A stretch of 64,000 nt of DNA from assembly GCF_934924865.1 (NCBI RefSeq), contig NZ_OW235315.1, positions 2,418,001 through 2,482,000 of the forward strand. The letters are read 5' to 3'. Origin of the DNA: Tepidibacter aestuarii. GTDB taxonomy: Bacteria > Bacillota > Clostridia > Peptostreptococcales > Peptostreptococcaceae. Positions 35,193 to 44,260 of the stretch are shown in pieces (the first letter of the stretch is position 1; every line of letters begins with the position of its first letter). The translations under genes and the position numbers were made by a program. A model generated the notes under the pieces. It was not told the DNA's origin and did not search any database. It was given only the letters and a program-made list of their open reading frames with translations.

Positions 35193-35549
35193 TTATTTAT
35201 TGTCTGTTTGGTTTAATCCAAAACCATGGCATTCCACAACAGGAACTACGAACAAAAATCCAACTCCCGGCTTTTCTATATAGTTTAATTCTTCTTTTAT
35301 TTTATCAACTGCTGTTCTTAATAATTTTTCATCTCTTATTACACTAACAAGAGTTTTATTATATGGCTTATGACCCTCTATTAATTTTTTTATACCTGAA
35401 AATACAGGAACCTCTACATCATGATCAAGAAGAACCTTGCCCATCCCCTCACTGTCTATAACGGTAGCACCTAAGTCTAGATGATAAAGTATATCCATTA
35501 TATCATCCAGCTTATCTACCTTATTCAAAACTAAAAATAAAGCATGCAT
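35193..35549 (-). CDS. PII-like small protein
   Basis: 118 residues with a beta-alpha-beta plan like nitrogen-regulatory PII proteins (MHALFLVLNKVDKLDDIMDIL, DLGATVIDSEGMGKVLL, FLFVVPVVECHGF). Residues of the classic ATP and T-loop motifs are not conserved, so ligand is unknown. Cotranscribed with the DUF1294 gene (13-nt gap). AAAGGGGGT site. Confidence 0.7.
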   Translation of the reverse strand: MHALFLVLNKVDKLDDIMDILYHLDLGATVIDSEGMGKVLLDHDVEVPVFSGIKKLIEGHKPYNKTLVSVIRDEKLLRTAVDKIKEELNYIEKPGVGFLFVVPVVECHGFGLNQTDNK

Positions 35550-35562
35550 AACATAACCCCCT

Positions 35563-35889
35563 TTAAATCAAATATCTATATATTAAAAATGAAACAGCTA
35601 AATTTAATAAAAATATAGAAGGAATGCCTATATAAAATTTACTTTTTTGTGTTTTATGCCTAAAAACTGTCATTCCCATAACAACACCTAAAGCTCCTCC
35701 TAAAAATGAAATCACAAAAAAACTAAGCTCTTTTGTTCTAAACTGTCTTCTTCTAGCTTTTCTCTTATCTAAACCAGTCATTATAAATCCGTATATATTT
35801 ATGATTATATAATAATAAATCAAATATATTCCTAAATTATTTAAATGTTGACTTACATTAGTATTTATTATGTTTTGAATATAGGTCAT
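35563..35889 (-). CDS. DUF1294 family membrane protein
   Basis: 108 residues. The signature GFIMTGLDKRKARRRQFRTKE (first part), FLGGALGVVMGMTVFRHKT and three membrane segments match DUF1294, a small membrane family of unknown function. Start ATG 35889, AAGGGAG ~10 nt upstream. Confidence 0.8.
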   Translation of the reverse strand: MTYIQNIINTNVSQHLNNLGIYLIYYYIIINIYGFIMTGLDKRKARRRQFRTKELSFFVISFLGGALGVVMGMTVFRHKTQKSKFYIGIPSIFLLNLAVSFLIYRYLI

Positions 35890-35958
35890 TCTAAAAAGCT
35901 CCCTTCTTTATTAATTATATATTATTATATCACTTTTTCTTATATTTTGTAATTTCCC

Positions 35959-35998
35959 AAAAAAATAAATCCAATATAAAGTTTTATATTGGATTTAT
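35959..35998 (-). terminator. Terminator of pepT
   Basis: 16-bp perfect stem (ATAAATCCAATATAAA arm), 2-nt loop, six T on the minus strand. Confidence 0.85.
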
Positions 35999-36014
35999 CT
36001 TTTAAGTATTAGTA

Positions 36015-37244
36015 TTAATTTTTAGATTCGTATTTTTGAACTATTTTAACTATAAGCTCTACCGCTTTTTCCATAGCAAATGTAGGTATATACTCGTATT
36101 TACCGTGGAAATTATGTCCTCCAGTAAATATATTAGGTGTTGGAAGTCCTTCAAATGAAAGTCTAGAACCATCAGTTCCTCCTCTTATAGGCTTTATAAT
36201 TGGAGTTATATCAGTTTCCTTCATCGCTTCCTCAACTATATCAACTATATACTTTACAGGCTCTACCTTTTCCTTCATGTTATAATATTGATCCTTCATA
36301 TCTAATACAACAGTATTTTTTCCGTATTTTTCATTAATTTTATTTACTGCACTTTCCATAACTTTTTTTCTGTTTTCAAAACTGTCCATATCAAAATCTC
36401 TTATTATGTATTCCATCTTAACTTCTTCAACACTTCCATTTAAATCATTTAAATGATAGAATCCCTCATATCCATCAGTCTTTGATGGTATTTCTTCTTT
36501 AGGAAGTATTTCATTAAGCTCCATAGCTATTAAGACAGCATTTTTCATCTTATTTTTAGCATACCCTGGATGAACATTCTTTCCATTTACTGTAACAACT
36601 GCTCCTGCTGCATTAAAGTTTTCATACTCTAATTCGCCTATTTCTCCTCCATCTAAAGTATAAGCATATTTTGCCCCAAACTTTTCAACGTCGAATTTAT
36701 CAGCACCTCTTCCTATTTCTTCATCAGGTGTAAATCCAACTCTTATTTTACCATGCTTTATTTCAGGATTATTTATTAAATATTCCATAGCTGTAAGTAT
36801 TTCAGCTATACCTGCCTTATCATCAGCACCTAAAAGAGTTGTTCCATCTGTAGTTATAAGTGTCTTTCCTACATAATTTAAAATTTCTGGTGAATCACTT
36901 GGAGATAATACAACGTTTCCATCTTCACTCAATACAATATCTTTTCCATCGTAGTTTTCAACTATTTTAGGATTTACATTTTTTCCGCTCATATCTGGGG
37001 CTGTATCCATATGAGATATAAATCCTATAGTTTCTACCTCTTTATCTGTATTAGACTCAAGAGTTGCCATTATATAACCATTTTCATCAACACTTACGTC
37101 TGTTAAACCAATTTCCTTTAACTCTTTAACTAAATTTTTTGCAAAATCCATTTGAACACTTGAACTAGGACAAGAACTAGATCCTGGATCTGCCTTTGTG
37201 TCTTGCTTAACATATTTTATAAATCTATCAACAACATTACTCAT
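36015..37244 (-). CDS. pepT: Peptidase T (tripeptide aminopeptidase)
   Basis: 409 residues, M20 metallopeptidase releasing the N-terminal residue of tripeptides. Zinc-site motifs: [14 protein letters not shown] (His near 79), [23 protein letters not shown] and [18 protein letters not shown]. Full length. AAGGAGG site. Monocistronic. Confidence 0.95.
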   Translation of the reverse strand: MSNVVDRFIKYVKQDTKADPGSSSCPSSSVQMDFAKNLVKELKEIGLTDVSVDENGYIMATLESNTDKEVETIGFISHMDTAPDMSGKNVNPKIVENYDGKDIVLSEDGNVVLSPSDSPEILNYVGKTLITTDGTTLLGADDKAGIAEILTAMEYLINNPEIKHGKIRVGFTPDEEIGRGADKFDVEKFGAKYAYTLDGGEIGELEYENFNAAGAVVTVNGKNVHPGYAKNKMKNAVLIAMELNEILPKEEIPSKTDGYEGFYHLNDLNGSVEEVKMEYIIRDFDMDSFENRKKVMESAVNKINEKYGKNTVVLDMKDQYYNMKEKVEPVKYIVDIVEEAMKETDITPIIKPIRGGTDGSRLSFEGLPTPNIFTGGHNFHGKYEYIPTFAMEKAVELIVKIVQKYESKN

Positions 37245-37320
37245 ATCAAAACCTCCTTAAAATCCTTTTCTTTATTTTACCATTGTTTCTTTGATAATAA
37301 AATAATATATATAATTTTTT

Positions 37321-38364
37321 TTATATTATATTTACCTTTTTAAATATTTTGTAGAATATGACATAAAACATTAAATAAACCATACCAAGTATACCATATG
37401 CTGTAAGTCCAATAAATATTATACCCAAAGCTGTCATTGGATGTATTCCAACAGAATCTGATATAATTTTTGGCTCTATTAGCTCTATCATAATAGTTAT
37501 TATAGCAAATAAAGCTATTATACCTATAGCTATAAAATATTGCTTTTTTACAATATAAAATATAAACATAGGTATATATATAAAACCAATTCCAAGTACA
37601 GGTATAATATCTAAAATAGCAACTAGAATGCTTATAATCAACGAGTACCTTATTTTTAATATCCAAAACCCTATTAAAGTGCATATAAAAGTTATTCCTA
37701 CCAATATTATGTATGCCTTTAAATATCCAAACATCATATGTTTAATTTCAGCTAACATATTAGACGCCTTTTCTCTTCCATCATCACAAAAAAAAGATAA
37801 AAACTTATTTTTTATATTATCCATATCTTTATCAAAAAAATACAAACTAAATAATACAACGAATGCAACTACAAATAATAAAGGAACCCCTATTATCATT
37901 TGGATACTTTTGTTTGTAATATTTAACAAACCATCAGATATATTATGAATATTAGAAGAAATCTGTCCTTGAATCTGTTTTATTATCTCAGGCTCAAACT
38001 TTTCATAAAATATACTCAACTTATTCATTTGATTTCCCAAATTATTATATAATTCATTGAAATCATCTATCGAGTTGAGTATATCTTTAGACTCTATTTT
38101 CACATTAAATATTATAAACGCACAAACTAATAATATAATTATAAATATAAACAACGATAACAATATGGCAGATATACCTTTTTTTAAGTGAAATTTTTCA
38201 TATAAATAATCTGTACAAGGTTTTATAAGTACTGCCACTACAAATGCTAAAACAAATGGATATGTGTACGATATTGTCAGCGAAAACATAATAAACACCA
38301 ATGTATATATAAGTGTAAAAACGAATAATTTCTTAATATTTTGAATAAAACATTTATCAAACAT
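37321..38364 (-). CDS. ytvI: AI-2E/PerM family membrane protein, YtvI-like
   Basis: 347 residues with about seven membrane segments and the family's C-terminal block (LDIIPVLGIGFIYIPMFIF, EPKIISDSVGIHPMTALG). YtvI is the sporulation-associated member in Firmicutes and has this length; substrate is unknown. Start chosen at ATG 38364, 5 nt after AAAGGTGAT; the two in-frame codons upstream overlap that site. Confidence 0.75.
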   Translation of the reverse strand: MFDKCFIQNIKKLFVFTLIYTLVFIMFSLTISYTYPFVLAFVVAVLIKPCTDYLYEKFHLKKGISAILLSLFIFIIILLVCAFIIFNVKIESKDILNSIDDFNELYNNLGNQMNKLSIFYEKFEPEIIKQIQGQISSNIHNISDGLLNITNKSIQMIIGVPLLFVVAFVVLFSLYFFDKDMDNIKNKFLSFFCDDGREKASNMLAEIKHMMFGYLKAYIILVGITFICTLIGFWILKIRYSLIISILVAILDIIPVLGIGFIYIPMFIFYIVKKQYFIAIGIIALFAIITIMIELIEPKIISDSVGIHPMTALGIIFIGLTAYGILGMVYLMFYVIFYKIFKKVNII

Positions 38365-38426
38365 ATTCATCACCTTTTATTAATTACTTTAATATTATTA
38401 TCTGCCTTTATAGTTATGTCTATACA

Positions 38427-38458
38427 AAAAAATGCCAAAGCTATTTGCTTTGGCATTT
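38427..38458 (-). terminator. Terminator of the CNNM/CorC gene
   Basis: 12-bp perfect stem AAATGCCAAAGC/GCTTTGGCATTT, 5-nt loop, seven T on the minus strand. Confidence 0.85.
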
Positions 38459-38462
38459 CAAT

Positions 38463-39710
38463 TTATTTCGTAAAAAGTCTTATATTCTTTATTCTATTTT
38501 TATCTAAACTTTCAACGATAATCTTTATATTATCAAATTGGACCTCTTCACCTTCTTCCGGAAGTCTTCCTAGTTCACCTATTAAAACTCCACCTATTGA
38601 TTCAAATTCTTCTGATTCTATGTTCGTTCCTATAGTTTCATTAACTATATTGATTCTTGTACTTCCATCTATAATATATTCATTTTCATTTATTATCTTT
38701 ATTTCATCATCCTCTTCATCATATTCATCTTCTATATCTCCAACTATTTCTTCTATCAAATCCTCTATAGTTATAATACCAGCTGTTCCACCGTATTCAT
38801 CTAAAACTATAGCCATGTGTATTTTTTCTTCTCTCATTTCTTGAAATAATTCAGTTATTTTCTTAAACTCAAATGTATAATACGGATCTCTCATATATTT
38901 TCTTATATCAAATGTATCCCTATCTTTATTTACAAATGCTAAATCCTTGACATTTAAAATACCTATTATATCGTCTATACTCTCTTCATATATAGGCATT
39001 CTAGAAAAATGACCATGTTGAAATGTCTCTACTAGTTCTTCATAAGTATCTTCTACATCAACAGCTATAACATCAGTTCTTTGAATCATAGCATCCTTTG
39101 CCTGTAAGTCCCCAAATTCAAAAACATTTTGTATCATCTCTTTTTCTCCAACCTCAAGGACTCCTTCTTCATGACTTACATCAACCATAGTTCTAAGTTC
39201 TTCCTCTGTTATAAAAGGTTGATGTGCATCTGGATTTCCTCCAAACAGCTTTATTATGAATTTGGATATGTAGTTGAATATAAAAACTATAGGGCTCAAT
39301 ACTATAACAACTATAGATATAACCTTTGAAACCTGCAAAGATACAGTCTCTGAATTTTGAGCTGCCAATGACTTTGGCGTTATCTCTCCGAATATAAGAA
39401 CTAATATAGTCATAAAAGCAGTTGCAACAGCTGCTCCATTTTCCTTAAATAAACCTATAAACAAAGATGTAGCAATTGCTGAAGCTCCAATATTGACAAC
39501 ATTGTTGCCCACAAGTATTGCTCCTAATAATTTGTTTGGATTTTCGATTAATTTACTTACAACATCTGCTCCCTCAACATTTTCTTCCTTCATATGTCTT
39601 ATTTTAATTTTACTTAAAGACATCAATGCAGTCTCTGAAGCTGAAAAAAACGAAGATATTCCTAATAATACAAATAATATAAAAAATTGCCACAAACTAC
39701 TCGAATCCAA
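38463..39710 (-). CDS. CNNM/CorC 'hemolysin' family transporter
   Basis: 415 residues. Domains in order: DUF21 membrane domain (residues ~5-180; SASETALMSLSKIKIRHM), two CBS domains (~200-330; MIQRTDVIAVDVED, HMAIVLDEYGGTAGIITIEDL), and the CorC_HlyC domain (~345-415). Probably exports Mg2+ or another divalent cation; the name hemolysin is historical. TTG start, AGGAG ~11 nt upstream. Monocistronic. Confidence 0.88.
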   Translation of the reverse strand: MDSSSLWQFFILFVLLGISSFFSASETALMSLSKIKIRHMKEENVEGADVVSKLIENPNKLLGAILVGNNVVNIGASAIATSLFIGLFKENGAAVATAFMTILVLIFGEITPKSLAAQNSETVSLQVSKVISIVVIVLSPIVFIFNYISKFIIKLFGGNPDAHQPFITEEELRTMVDVSHEEGVLEVGEKEMIQNVFEFGDLQAKDAMIQRTDVIAVDVEDTYEELVETFQHGHFSRMPIYEESIDDIIGILNVKDLAFVNKDRDTFDIRKYMRDPYYTFEFKKITELFQEMREEKIHMAIVLDEYGGTAGIITIEDLIEEIVGDIEDEYDEEDDEIKIINENEYIIDGSTRINIVNETIGTNIESEEFESIGGVLIGELGRLPEEGEEVQFDNIKIIVESLDKNRIKNIRLFTK

Positions 39711-39842
39711 AAATCATCACACTCCTAAAAAATATATATAAATATCATTATATCATAGTCCTAAAATTTTACTATATATATTATATTATGATTTATAAAT
39801 AGATTTTTAACCATATAACTTTAAACTCTATTATCCTACTCA

Positions 39843-39894
39843 TTGTAAACTTTTTTTTGGAAAGGTTGACAAAACACTTATTTATATTTATACT
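39843..39894 (+). promoter_or_regulatory. bioY promoter with BirA-like operator
   Basis: TTGACA (39866-39871), 17 nt, TATACT (39889-39894). TTGTAAACT (39843-39851) and GGTTGACAA (39864-39872) form an inverted pair 12 nt apart, like the biotin-repressor site TTGTTAACC...GGTTAACAA, overlapping the -35. Biotin-loaded BirA would repress bioY and the two genes after it. Confidence 0.7.
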
Positions 39895-39945
39895 TTATAA
39901 AAGTAGATATATAAACGCAATACTTTTTCTATAAGGAGGTATACT

Positions 39946-40494
39946 ATGAATAATAAATTAAAGATCAATGACATCGTGTACGCATCTCTGTTTGCAGCCC
40001 TTACTAGTGTTCTTGGATATATAACAATACCGCTTCCATTTAGCCCAGTTCCAATAACTGGTCAAACTCTTGGAGTTATGCTTGCAGGATGTATATTAAA
40101 TCCTATCCAAGCATTTTTGAGTATGCTAACATTCGTTCTTTTAGGTGTAGCCGGTGCACCTGTGTTTTCTGGAGGTAGAGCAGGATTTAACATTATAGCT
40201 GGTCCTAGCGGAGGATATATCATAGGTTTTATAATAGGAGCAGTAGTAATAAGCTATTTAAAAGGTAAAAATCCAACTACTCTTAAAATGACTTTAGCAA
40301 CAATATTTGGCGGAATTATAGTGATATATATTATAGGTGGATTATGGCTTAATCATGTTACTCAAATGGGCTTATATAAAGCTGTTATAGCTGGTGCTAT
40401 TCCTTTTATACCAGGAGATCTTTTAAAAATCTTTATTGCAGTTTCCATAGGCAAAAGAGTATCTAAAGCTATTAATCACAAGGCATCCGTATAA
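39946..40494 (+). CDS. bioY: Biotin transporter substrate-binding subunit BioY
   Basis: 182 residues, six membrane segments. Typical motifs: LTSVLGYITIPLPFSPVPITGQTLGVMLAG (first 20 shown as PLPFSPVPITGQTLGVMLAG), GAPVFSGGRAG and GPSGGYIIGF. S-component for biotin uptake through an ECF transporter. AAGGAGG site. Its stop shares a base with the start of the thiolase gene (TAATG), so translation is coupled. Confidence 0.94.
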   Translation: MNNKLKINDIVYASLFAALTSVLGYITIPLPFSPVPITGQTLGVMLAGCILNPIQAFLSMLTFVLLGVAGAPVFSGGRAGFNIIAGPSGGYIIGFIIGAVVISYLKGKNPTTLKMTLATIFGGIIVIYIIGGLWLNHVTQMGLYKAVIAGAIPFIPGDLLKIFIAVSIGKRVSKAINHKASV

Positions 40495-41639
40495 TGGTAT
40501 ATATTATAGGAGGACTTAGAAGCCCTATTGGTAAAACCAATGGGGCTTTTAAAAATATACTTCCAGAGGATATTGTTGCTCAGCTTTTAAATAACATTTT
40601 AAAAAAATATAATTTACAAAAAGAATCTATCCATGAATTAATATTAGGGAATTGCGTAGGTCCAGGTGGAAATATAGCTAGATTGTCTTTATTAAAAGCT
40701 GGATTTCCATACTCAAGCGTTGGTACTACAATAGACTTTCAATGTGGATCTTCTCTTAAAGCTATTAACCTAGGTGCCTCTCTTGTAATGTCAGGCCAAA
40801 GGGATTTAATTATAGTTGGAGGAGTTGAAAGTACATCTTTAGAACCAAAAAAACAATACAATAAAAAAGACCCTCGCTATATAAACTCAGATATTTTTTA
40901 TAAAAGAGCTCAGTTTTCTCCATTTGAAATAGGAGATCCTGATATGATTAAAGGTGCAGAGAATGTTTCTACACTAAAGAATATCTCTAAAGATGAAATG
41001 GATAAATGGGCCCTAAAAAGCCATAAAAGAGCTTTATATGCAAGAGATAATAATCTATTAAATGATATAATATCACCTATTGATATAAACGATAGAGCAA
41101 TAGATTATGATCAAGGAATAAAAAACACTATAAATGAAAGACTTTTAAAAAAGGTAAAGCCTATATATGAAGGTGGAAATTTAACAGCGGGAAATTCATG
41201 TCTTACCCACGATGGAGCTGCTTTAATACTTCTTGCAAGCGAAAATGCTGTAGATAAATACAATTTAAATCCCATAGCAGAGTTTATAAGTGAATCTAAT
41301 GTAGGAGTTGATCCCAACTTATCACCGCTTGGCCCAATAGCATCAATTAACTCTTTACTAAAAAAAGAAAATCTAAGTATAGATGATATAGATTTATTCG
41401 AGATAAATGAAGCCTTTGCAGTAAAAGCTATAGCTTGTATGAGAGAACTTAATATACCTGAAAACAAATTAAATATATTAGGAGGAGCCCTTGCATATGG
41501 ACATCCTTACGGAGCCTCTGGTGCTATAATAATGCTTCACCTTATAAAAGCACTCCAAATAACTAATAAAAAGCTCGGTATAGCAAGTCTTGGAGTCGCA
41601 GGAGGTCTTGGAATATCTACTTTAATAAAGAGGTGTTAA
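40494..41639 (+). CDS. Thiolase-like protein lacking the second catalytic Cys (YhfS-like)
   Basis: 381 residues, thiolase fold. Nucleophile motif DFQCGSSLKA (Cys84), NEAFAVKA and the His motif GHPYGASG (near 337) are present. The C-terminal C-x-G motif that supplies the proton-shuttling Cys reads SLGVAGGLG, with Gly367 at the Cys position. Condensation or cleavage by the normal mechanism is therefore doubtful. The order bioY-thiolase-AMP ligase recalls the Bacillus yhfU-yhfT-yhfS operon, which is also BirA-controlled and of unclear function. Confidence 0.85.
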   Translation: MVYIIGGLRSPIGKTNGAFKNILPEDIVAQLLNNILKKYNLQKESIHELILGNCVGPGGNIARLSLLKAGFPYSSVGTTIDFQCGSSLKAINLGASLVMSGQRDLIIVGGVESTSLEPKKQYNKKDPRYINSDIFYKRAQFSPFEIGDPDMIKGAENVSTLKNISKDEMDKWALKSHKRALYARDNNLLNDIISPIDINDRAIDYDQGIKNTINERLLKKVKPIYEGGNLTAGNSCLTHDGAALILLASENAVDKYNLNPIAEFISESNVGVDPNLSPLGPIASINSLLKKENLSIDDIDLFEINEAFAVKAIACMRELNIPENKLNILGGALAYGHPYGASGAIIMLHLIKALQITNKKLGIASLGVAGGLGISTLIKRC

Positions 41640-41641
41640 AC

Positions 41642-42997
41642 ATGCTTATCTATTCAAATTTAAGGAAATTTGCTAATTTGCAACCCAATAAGATTGCTAT
41701 AAAAAAAGGCTTAAAGATTATAAATTATAAAAAATTAGATTTTATAACAGATTTTATAGCTAAAAAGTTTTTAACAGTTTTAGATTCAAACAATAATAAT
41801 AATGTTTTTATAAAGCAATTTGATGAAATATATTCTATTATTTATTTGATAAGCTTATCTAAAATAAATCAAACGAGTATATTAGTTGATATAGATTTTA
41901 ACGAAAATATATATCAAAATTTATATAACAAGGTAAAACCAAAATTAGTAATAGATGATACTTTTAATTACAATGAGATAATAGATAATATAATTTACAA
42001 TAATTTTGATTATATACCTATAGACTTAAATTTTAATTTAAATAGTGATAATATATTTTTAGGCTGTTTAAGCTCTGGTAGCACAGGAGATGCTAAGCTT
42101 ATATTTAAAAACCACAATTGTTGGGTTAAGGCATTTAAACATCAAAGTGATATATTTAAGATATCAAAAGATGATAAACTATTTTTAGTTGGAAATTTAG
42201 TATATACAGCTAATTTAAACAGCGCTATTCATATGATATATACAGGAGGGTCAGTAGTTTTCTCTACTTCTAAATTTCCTAAAACATGGATAAAAGAAAT
42301 TTATTCAAATAAAATTACCTATATATTTATGGTCCCCTCCCATTATAAGCTTTTAATTAAATCCATGAAGAATGAAAATGTATACATAACATCACTTCTA
42401 AGCTGTGGTTGTAAAATGGATATTAAAACTTTAAAAAACATAATCAAGTTATTCCCAAATTCCGTTTTTCATGAATACTACGGAGCAAGCGAGCTAGGAC
42501 ATGTATCTTACATAAGTTCAAATCAAATACTAGAAAAACAAGATAGTGTTGGAATAGCCTTTCCAGAGGTTCAAATTCATATAAAGGATTCTATTGTAAG
42601 CGTTACAAGTCCCTACATATCTCCTATGTATCCTGATACATATAGTGTTTTAGATACAGGATATTTAAAAGACGGTTATCTATATTTAACAGGAAGATTA
42701 GACAATATGATAAATAAAGCTGGATACAAAATAATACCCTCTAAAGTAGAGAGTATTATTTTAAATAGTTATTTTGTTGAAGATGTATGTTTATTTTCAG
42801 TTCATGATAATATTAAGAATCAAAAACTATGCGCTTTTATAGTTAAATCTGAGCAATTTAATTATATTAAGTTCAAACAATATCTTAAAAACAATCTTGC
42901 TAAAAATACGATACCTCAAATCATCAAATATGTAGATTCAATACCTTTAAATGCAAGTGGTAAACCAGATATTAAATTTATGACTAAGTATCTTTAA
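41642..42997 (+). CDS. AMP-forming acyl-CoA ligase-like enzyme (YhfT-like)
   Basis: 451 residues. Adenylate-forming superfamily motifs are complete: P-loop SSGSTGDAKL, YGASELGHVSY, DTGYLKDGYLYLTGRLDNM and the C-terminal catalytic Lys in NASGKPD. Likely activates a carboxylic acid to an acyl-CoA; chain length unknown. Being behind a BirA-type operator, it may handle a biotin precursor such as a pimelate-like acid or salvage a biotin catabolite; this is inference. Start at ATG 41642, since AGAGGTG precedes it. Its stop overlaps the stop of the convergent permease gene. Confidence 0.82.
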   Translation: MLIYSNLRKFANLQPNKIAIKKGLKIINYKKLDFITDFIAKKFLTVLDSNNNNNVFIKQFDEIYSIIYLISLSKINQTSILVDIDFNENIYQNLYNKVKPKLVIDDTFNYNEIIDNIIYNNFDYIPIDLNFNLNSDNIFLGCLSSGSTGDAKLIFKNHNCWVKAFKHQSDIFKISKDDKLFLVGNLVYTANLNSAIHMIYTGGSVVFSTSKFPKTWIKEIYSNKITYIFMVPSHYKLLIKSMKNENVYITSLLSCGCKMDIKTLKNIIKLFPNSVFHEYYGASELGHVSYISSNQILEKQDSVGIAFPEVQIHIKDSIVSVTSPYISPMYPDTYSVLDTGYLKDGYLYLTGRLDNMINKAGYKIIPSKVESIILNSYFVEDVCLFSVHDNIKNQKLCAFIVKSEQFNYIKFKQYLKNNLAKNTIPQIIKYVDSIPLNASGKPDIKFMTKYL

Positions 42998-44259
42998 GCT
43001 TTAAGTTTATTTTTTGCTTGTATCTGTTTTTTCCATGCATGAAGTCCAAGAGATAACCCTATTACTCCATAGGCTACAAATACTCTAAAATATTCTCCTA
43101 TTTGAGCACTACCCAATAAGTTTTTACCAGCCTGTGGAGATACTATAAATAAAGTATGGAATAATATCGTTCCTATTATAGCCTGAGATATAGTAGCTCT
43201 TGATACTGATGCTCCACCTATTAGTAAAGCTGCTATAGCAAACATTCCAACCTGTTCATGACTTCCGTATGTATTTAATGTCCCTAGATTTTGTAAAAAT
43301 ATTAATTGTCCCCATCCAGCAAATACAGTAGATATTACTATAGATATTATTCTAATCTTATCTACAGCTATACCAGATACCTTTGCTACATGATTATCTT
43401 GGCCTACTGCTTTAAAATCCTGACCTAATTTAGTCTTCATTATAAAAACATTAAACATACAAAGAAGAGCTACAACTAATATAGTTACAACAGGCACTTT
43501 TATCATTTTAAATATAGGCTGAAACTGACTTAATAAAATAGAAACTATCCCAACAACTAAAAATATAGATAAATTTATAATATGTTTTTTAGTAAATTTC
43601 TTATTCTTTACTCTCTTAAATAAAATATATAAAATACTTATAATAGATGCAACAACTATAACATCAAGTATAGGAAACTTTACTATATTGTCAAGTGCAT
43701 ACTTGACTCCTCCACTTAAATCTATAGTGTTTTTTATACCAACGCCTCCGCTAAGAACTAATACCGGATTATTCATAGGAATCAATGTTCCAATCAGAAA
43801 TAAGAATAATAATTGATATAATCCATTTGCAAAAAATCCTAGGATCATACTAGCTATCATTTCCTGTCCTTTGGTTTTGTTTAATAATTTTCCTGTTAAA
43901 TATCCAAATAAAACTGCTATCGGCACTGTCAATAAAGCACATAATAAAAATCCTTGTATACCACCTATTTTCCAGTGAGTTACTGCTATTAAAGCTATCT
44001 GACCTGCCATTGCACCTATTACTATACCAAAGTTAAGACCCATACCTGCAAGTACAGGAATAATCAGAGAAATTACTAAAAATGAATTTCTTGAAATTCT
44101 AGCAATCAGCTCATTTACTATAAATATCATAGGTTGACCAGAATACTTAACCCCTATAAGACAAAGAATTACAAACATTATAGTAACCATATTATCAAAT
44201 AATAATTCTCTAAAATTTATTGATTTACTTTTATTCTTAATTGCATTTTCTTCATTCAT
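42994..44259 (-). CDS. ABC transporter permease (BPD_transp_2 type)
   Basis: 421 residues, about ten membrane segments, with the permease stretch GASVSRATISQAIIGTILFHTLF. Same family as RbsC and nucleoside-type permeases. Paralogue of the next permease (44261). Last gene of the four-gene importer operon; its stop overlaps the stop of the convergent acyl ligase gene with no terminator between. Confidence 0.85.
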   Translation of the reverse strand: MNEENAIKNKSKSINFRELLFDNMVTIMFVILCLIGVKYSGQPMIFIVNELIARISRNSFLVISLIIPVLAGMGLNFGIVIGAMAGQIALIAVTHWKIGGIQGFLLCALLTVPIAVLFGYLTGKLLNKTKGQEMIASMILGFFANGLYQLLFLFLIGTLIPMNNPVLVLSGGVGIKNTIDLSGGVKYALDNIVKFPILDVIVVASIISILYILFKRVKNKKFTKKHIINLSIFLVVGIVSILLSQFQPIFKMIKVPVVTILVVALLCMFNVFIMKTKLGQDFKAVGQDNHVAKVSGIAVDKIRIISIVISTVFAGWGQLIFLQNLGTLNTYGSHEQVGMFAIAALLIGGASVSRATISQAIIGTILFHTLFIVSPQAGKNLLGSAQIGEYFRVFVAYGVIGLSLGLHAWKKQIQAKNKLKA

Positions 44260-44260
44260 G

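Noticed and set aside
37340..37684. Tyr/Asn-rich minus-strand frame inside the YtvI-like gene
   Set aside because: Same strand, different frame within a clear membrane-protein gene; amino-acid composition is implausible and there is no binding site.
38341..38844. Ser/Ile-rich plus-strand frame of 167 codons
   Set aside because: Lies across the terminator and antisense to the CNNM/CorC gene; low-complexity shadow.
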